Assembly: GCA_013698525.1 (NCBI GenBank)
Contig: JACCSM010000496.1
Span: 1-6,964, forward strand
Direction of reading: 5' to 3'
From: Rubrobacteraceae bacterium
GTDB taxonomy: Bacteria; Actinomycetota; Rubrobacteria; Rubrobacterales; Rubrobacteraceae
Length of the DNA stretch: 6,964 nt
The position numbers were made by a program, and so were the translations under genes. Below are positions 6,160-6,964 of this stretch, one piece after another. Numbering within the stretch: position 1 is the first letter of the stretch; each line of letters starts with the position of its first letter. The notes below the pieces were generated by a model. The model did not search any database. It had not been told where the DNA came from and saw only the letters and a list, made by a program, of their open reading frames with translations.

Positions 6160-6964
6160 ATGGCGTTCCCACAGCAGAGGTTGAGAAGAACGAGGCGCAC
6201 GGCGGGTCTGCGCGGGCTCGTGCGCGAGACGCGGCTCTCACTGCAGGACCTGGTCTACCCGATCTTCGTGACCGTGGGGGAGGATGTCAGGAACCCTGTC
6301 GCCTCGATGCCTGGGATCTTCCAGCTCTCGATAAACCACGCGGTCGCCGAGGCCCTGCGGGCGCACGAGCTTGGCATCCAGGCCGTTCTCCTTTTCGGCG
6401 TCCCGGATCAGAAAGACGAGGCCGCCACCGGGGCCTACGATCCTGAGGGGATCGTCCAGCTCGCCACCCGCGCGATAAAGGAGGCCGCGCCCGAACTGCT
6501 CGTAGTAACGGACGTGTGCCTTTGCGAGTACATGAGCCACGGACACTGCGGGGTCGTCGAGAAGGAGTCGGGTGAGGTGCTAAACGACGTCAGCCTAGAG
6601 CTCCTGGCCCGCACCGCCGCATCCCAGGCCGAGGCAGGAGCCGACATCGTCGCACCCTCAGACATGATGGACGGGCGCGTCGCGGCGATTCGGTCCGAGC
6701 TCGACAACGAGGGCTTCGAGAACACCCCGATAATGGCGTACGCGGCCAAGTACGCCTCGGCCTTTTACGGCCCCTTCCGCGAGGCCGCCGACAGCGCGCC
6801 ACACTTCGGCGACCGCCGCAGCTACCAGATGGACCCTGCCAACGCCCGCGAGGCGCTCGTAGAGACGGGCCTCGACGTCGAAGAGGGCGCCGACATCGTG
6901 ATGGTCAAGCCGGCCTTGCCTTACCTGGACGTGTTGCACCGCGTCCGCGAGACGACCGACCTCC
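6160..6964 (+). CDS. hemB: Delta-aminolevulinic acid dehydratase (porphobilinogen synthase) HemB, 3' end outside window
   Basis: HemB condenses two 5-aminolevulinates into porphobilinogen. The frame is open from ATG 6160 to the right edge (268 residues of a usual 320-330). GAGGGG (6146-6151) lies eight bases before the ATG, and the cobA-hemD stop is one base away. Signature regions: [21 protein letters not shown] with Cys120, Cys122 and Cys130, the three-cysteine zinc site of Zn-dependent enzymes; [24 protein letters not shown] with Schiff-base Lys197; [15 protein letters not shown]; and [13 protein letters not shown] with the second Schiff-base Lys250. All catalytic residues expected in this portion are present. 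The three cysteines imply zinc at the active site, unlike the Asp-containing Mg-type variants. The C-terminal 50-60 residues and any following hemL lie outside the window. Confidence 0.96.
   Translation, partial: MAFPQQRLRRTRRTAGLRGLVRETRLSLQDLVYPIFVTVGEDVRNPVASMPGIFQLSINHAVAEALRAHELGIQAVLLFGVPDQKDEAATGAYDPEGIVQLATRAIKEAAPELLVVTDVCLCEYMSHGHCGVVEKESGEVLNDVSLELLARTAASQAEAGADIVAPSDMMDGRVAAIRSELDNEGFENTPIMAYAAKYASAFYGPFREAADSAPHFGDRRSYQMDPANAREALVETGLDVEEGADIVMVKPALPYLDVLHRVRETTDL

Overview
The window is GC-rich, densely coded chromosomal DNA with all genes on the + strand. It reads as a core-metabolism region of an actinobacterium. GTG starts, short overlaps between genes, and the order hemA-hemC-(cobA-hemD fusion)-hemB are all typical of Actinobacteria. 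A precorrin-2 dehydrogenase stands in front of hemA, and selB-selC lies next door. Together these made me think of a deep lineage such as Rubrobacterales, but that is an impression and not a demonstrated placement.

Layout. (1) 1-1120 is the selenocysteine decoding module: the 3' part of selB (the Sec-specific elongation factor, cut by the left edge) and, 21 bases after its stop, selC (tRNA-Sec, anticodon UCA). (2) 1121-1303 is a non-coding gap filled by an elaborate nested inverted repeat built from an 8-bp TGCTGANN unit. (3) 1304-1759 is moaC, for molybdenum cofactor synthesis. (4) 1760-1879 is a short leader with a plausible extended -10 promoter. (5) 1880 to the right edge is a tight tetrapyrrole operon: sirC-hemA-hemC-cobA/hemD-hemB (hemB cut by the right edge).

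How the genes work together. HemA reduces glutamyl-tRNA to glutamate-1-semialdehyde. The aminomutase HemL, which should follow, is not in the window. HemB condenses 5-aminolevulinate to porphobilinogen, HemC polymerises it to hydroxymethylbilane, and the HemD half of the fusion closes it to uroporphyrinogen III. The CobA half methylates that to precorrin-2, and SirC oxidises precorrin-2 to sirohydrochlorin. The operon therefore supplies both heme and the siroheme/corrinoid branch. The sel genes and moaC plausibly serve a molybdo-selenoenzyme such as a Sec-containing formate dehydrogenase, but no selenoprotein gene is visible here.

Most of the window is conventional. The parts worth a second look are the nested octamer-repeat palindrome at 1133-1284, an apparent AUC start codon for sirC, and a tRNA-Sec with a 12-bp acceptor/T branch that contains a C·C mismatch. 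I found no convincing novel multi-gene system.
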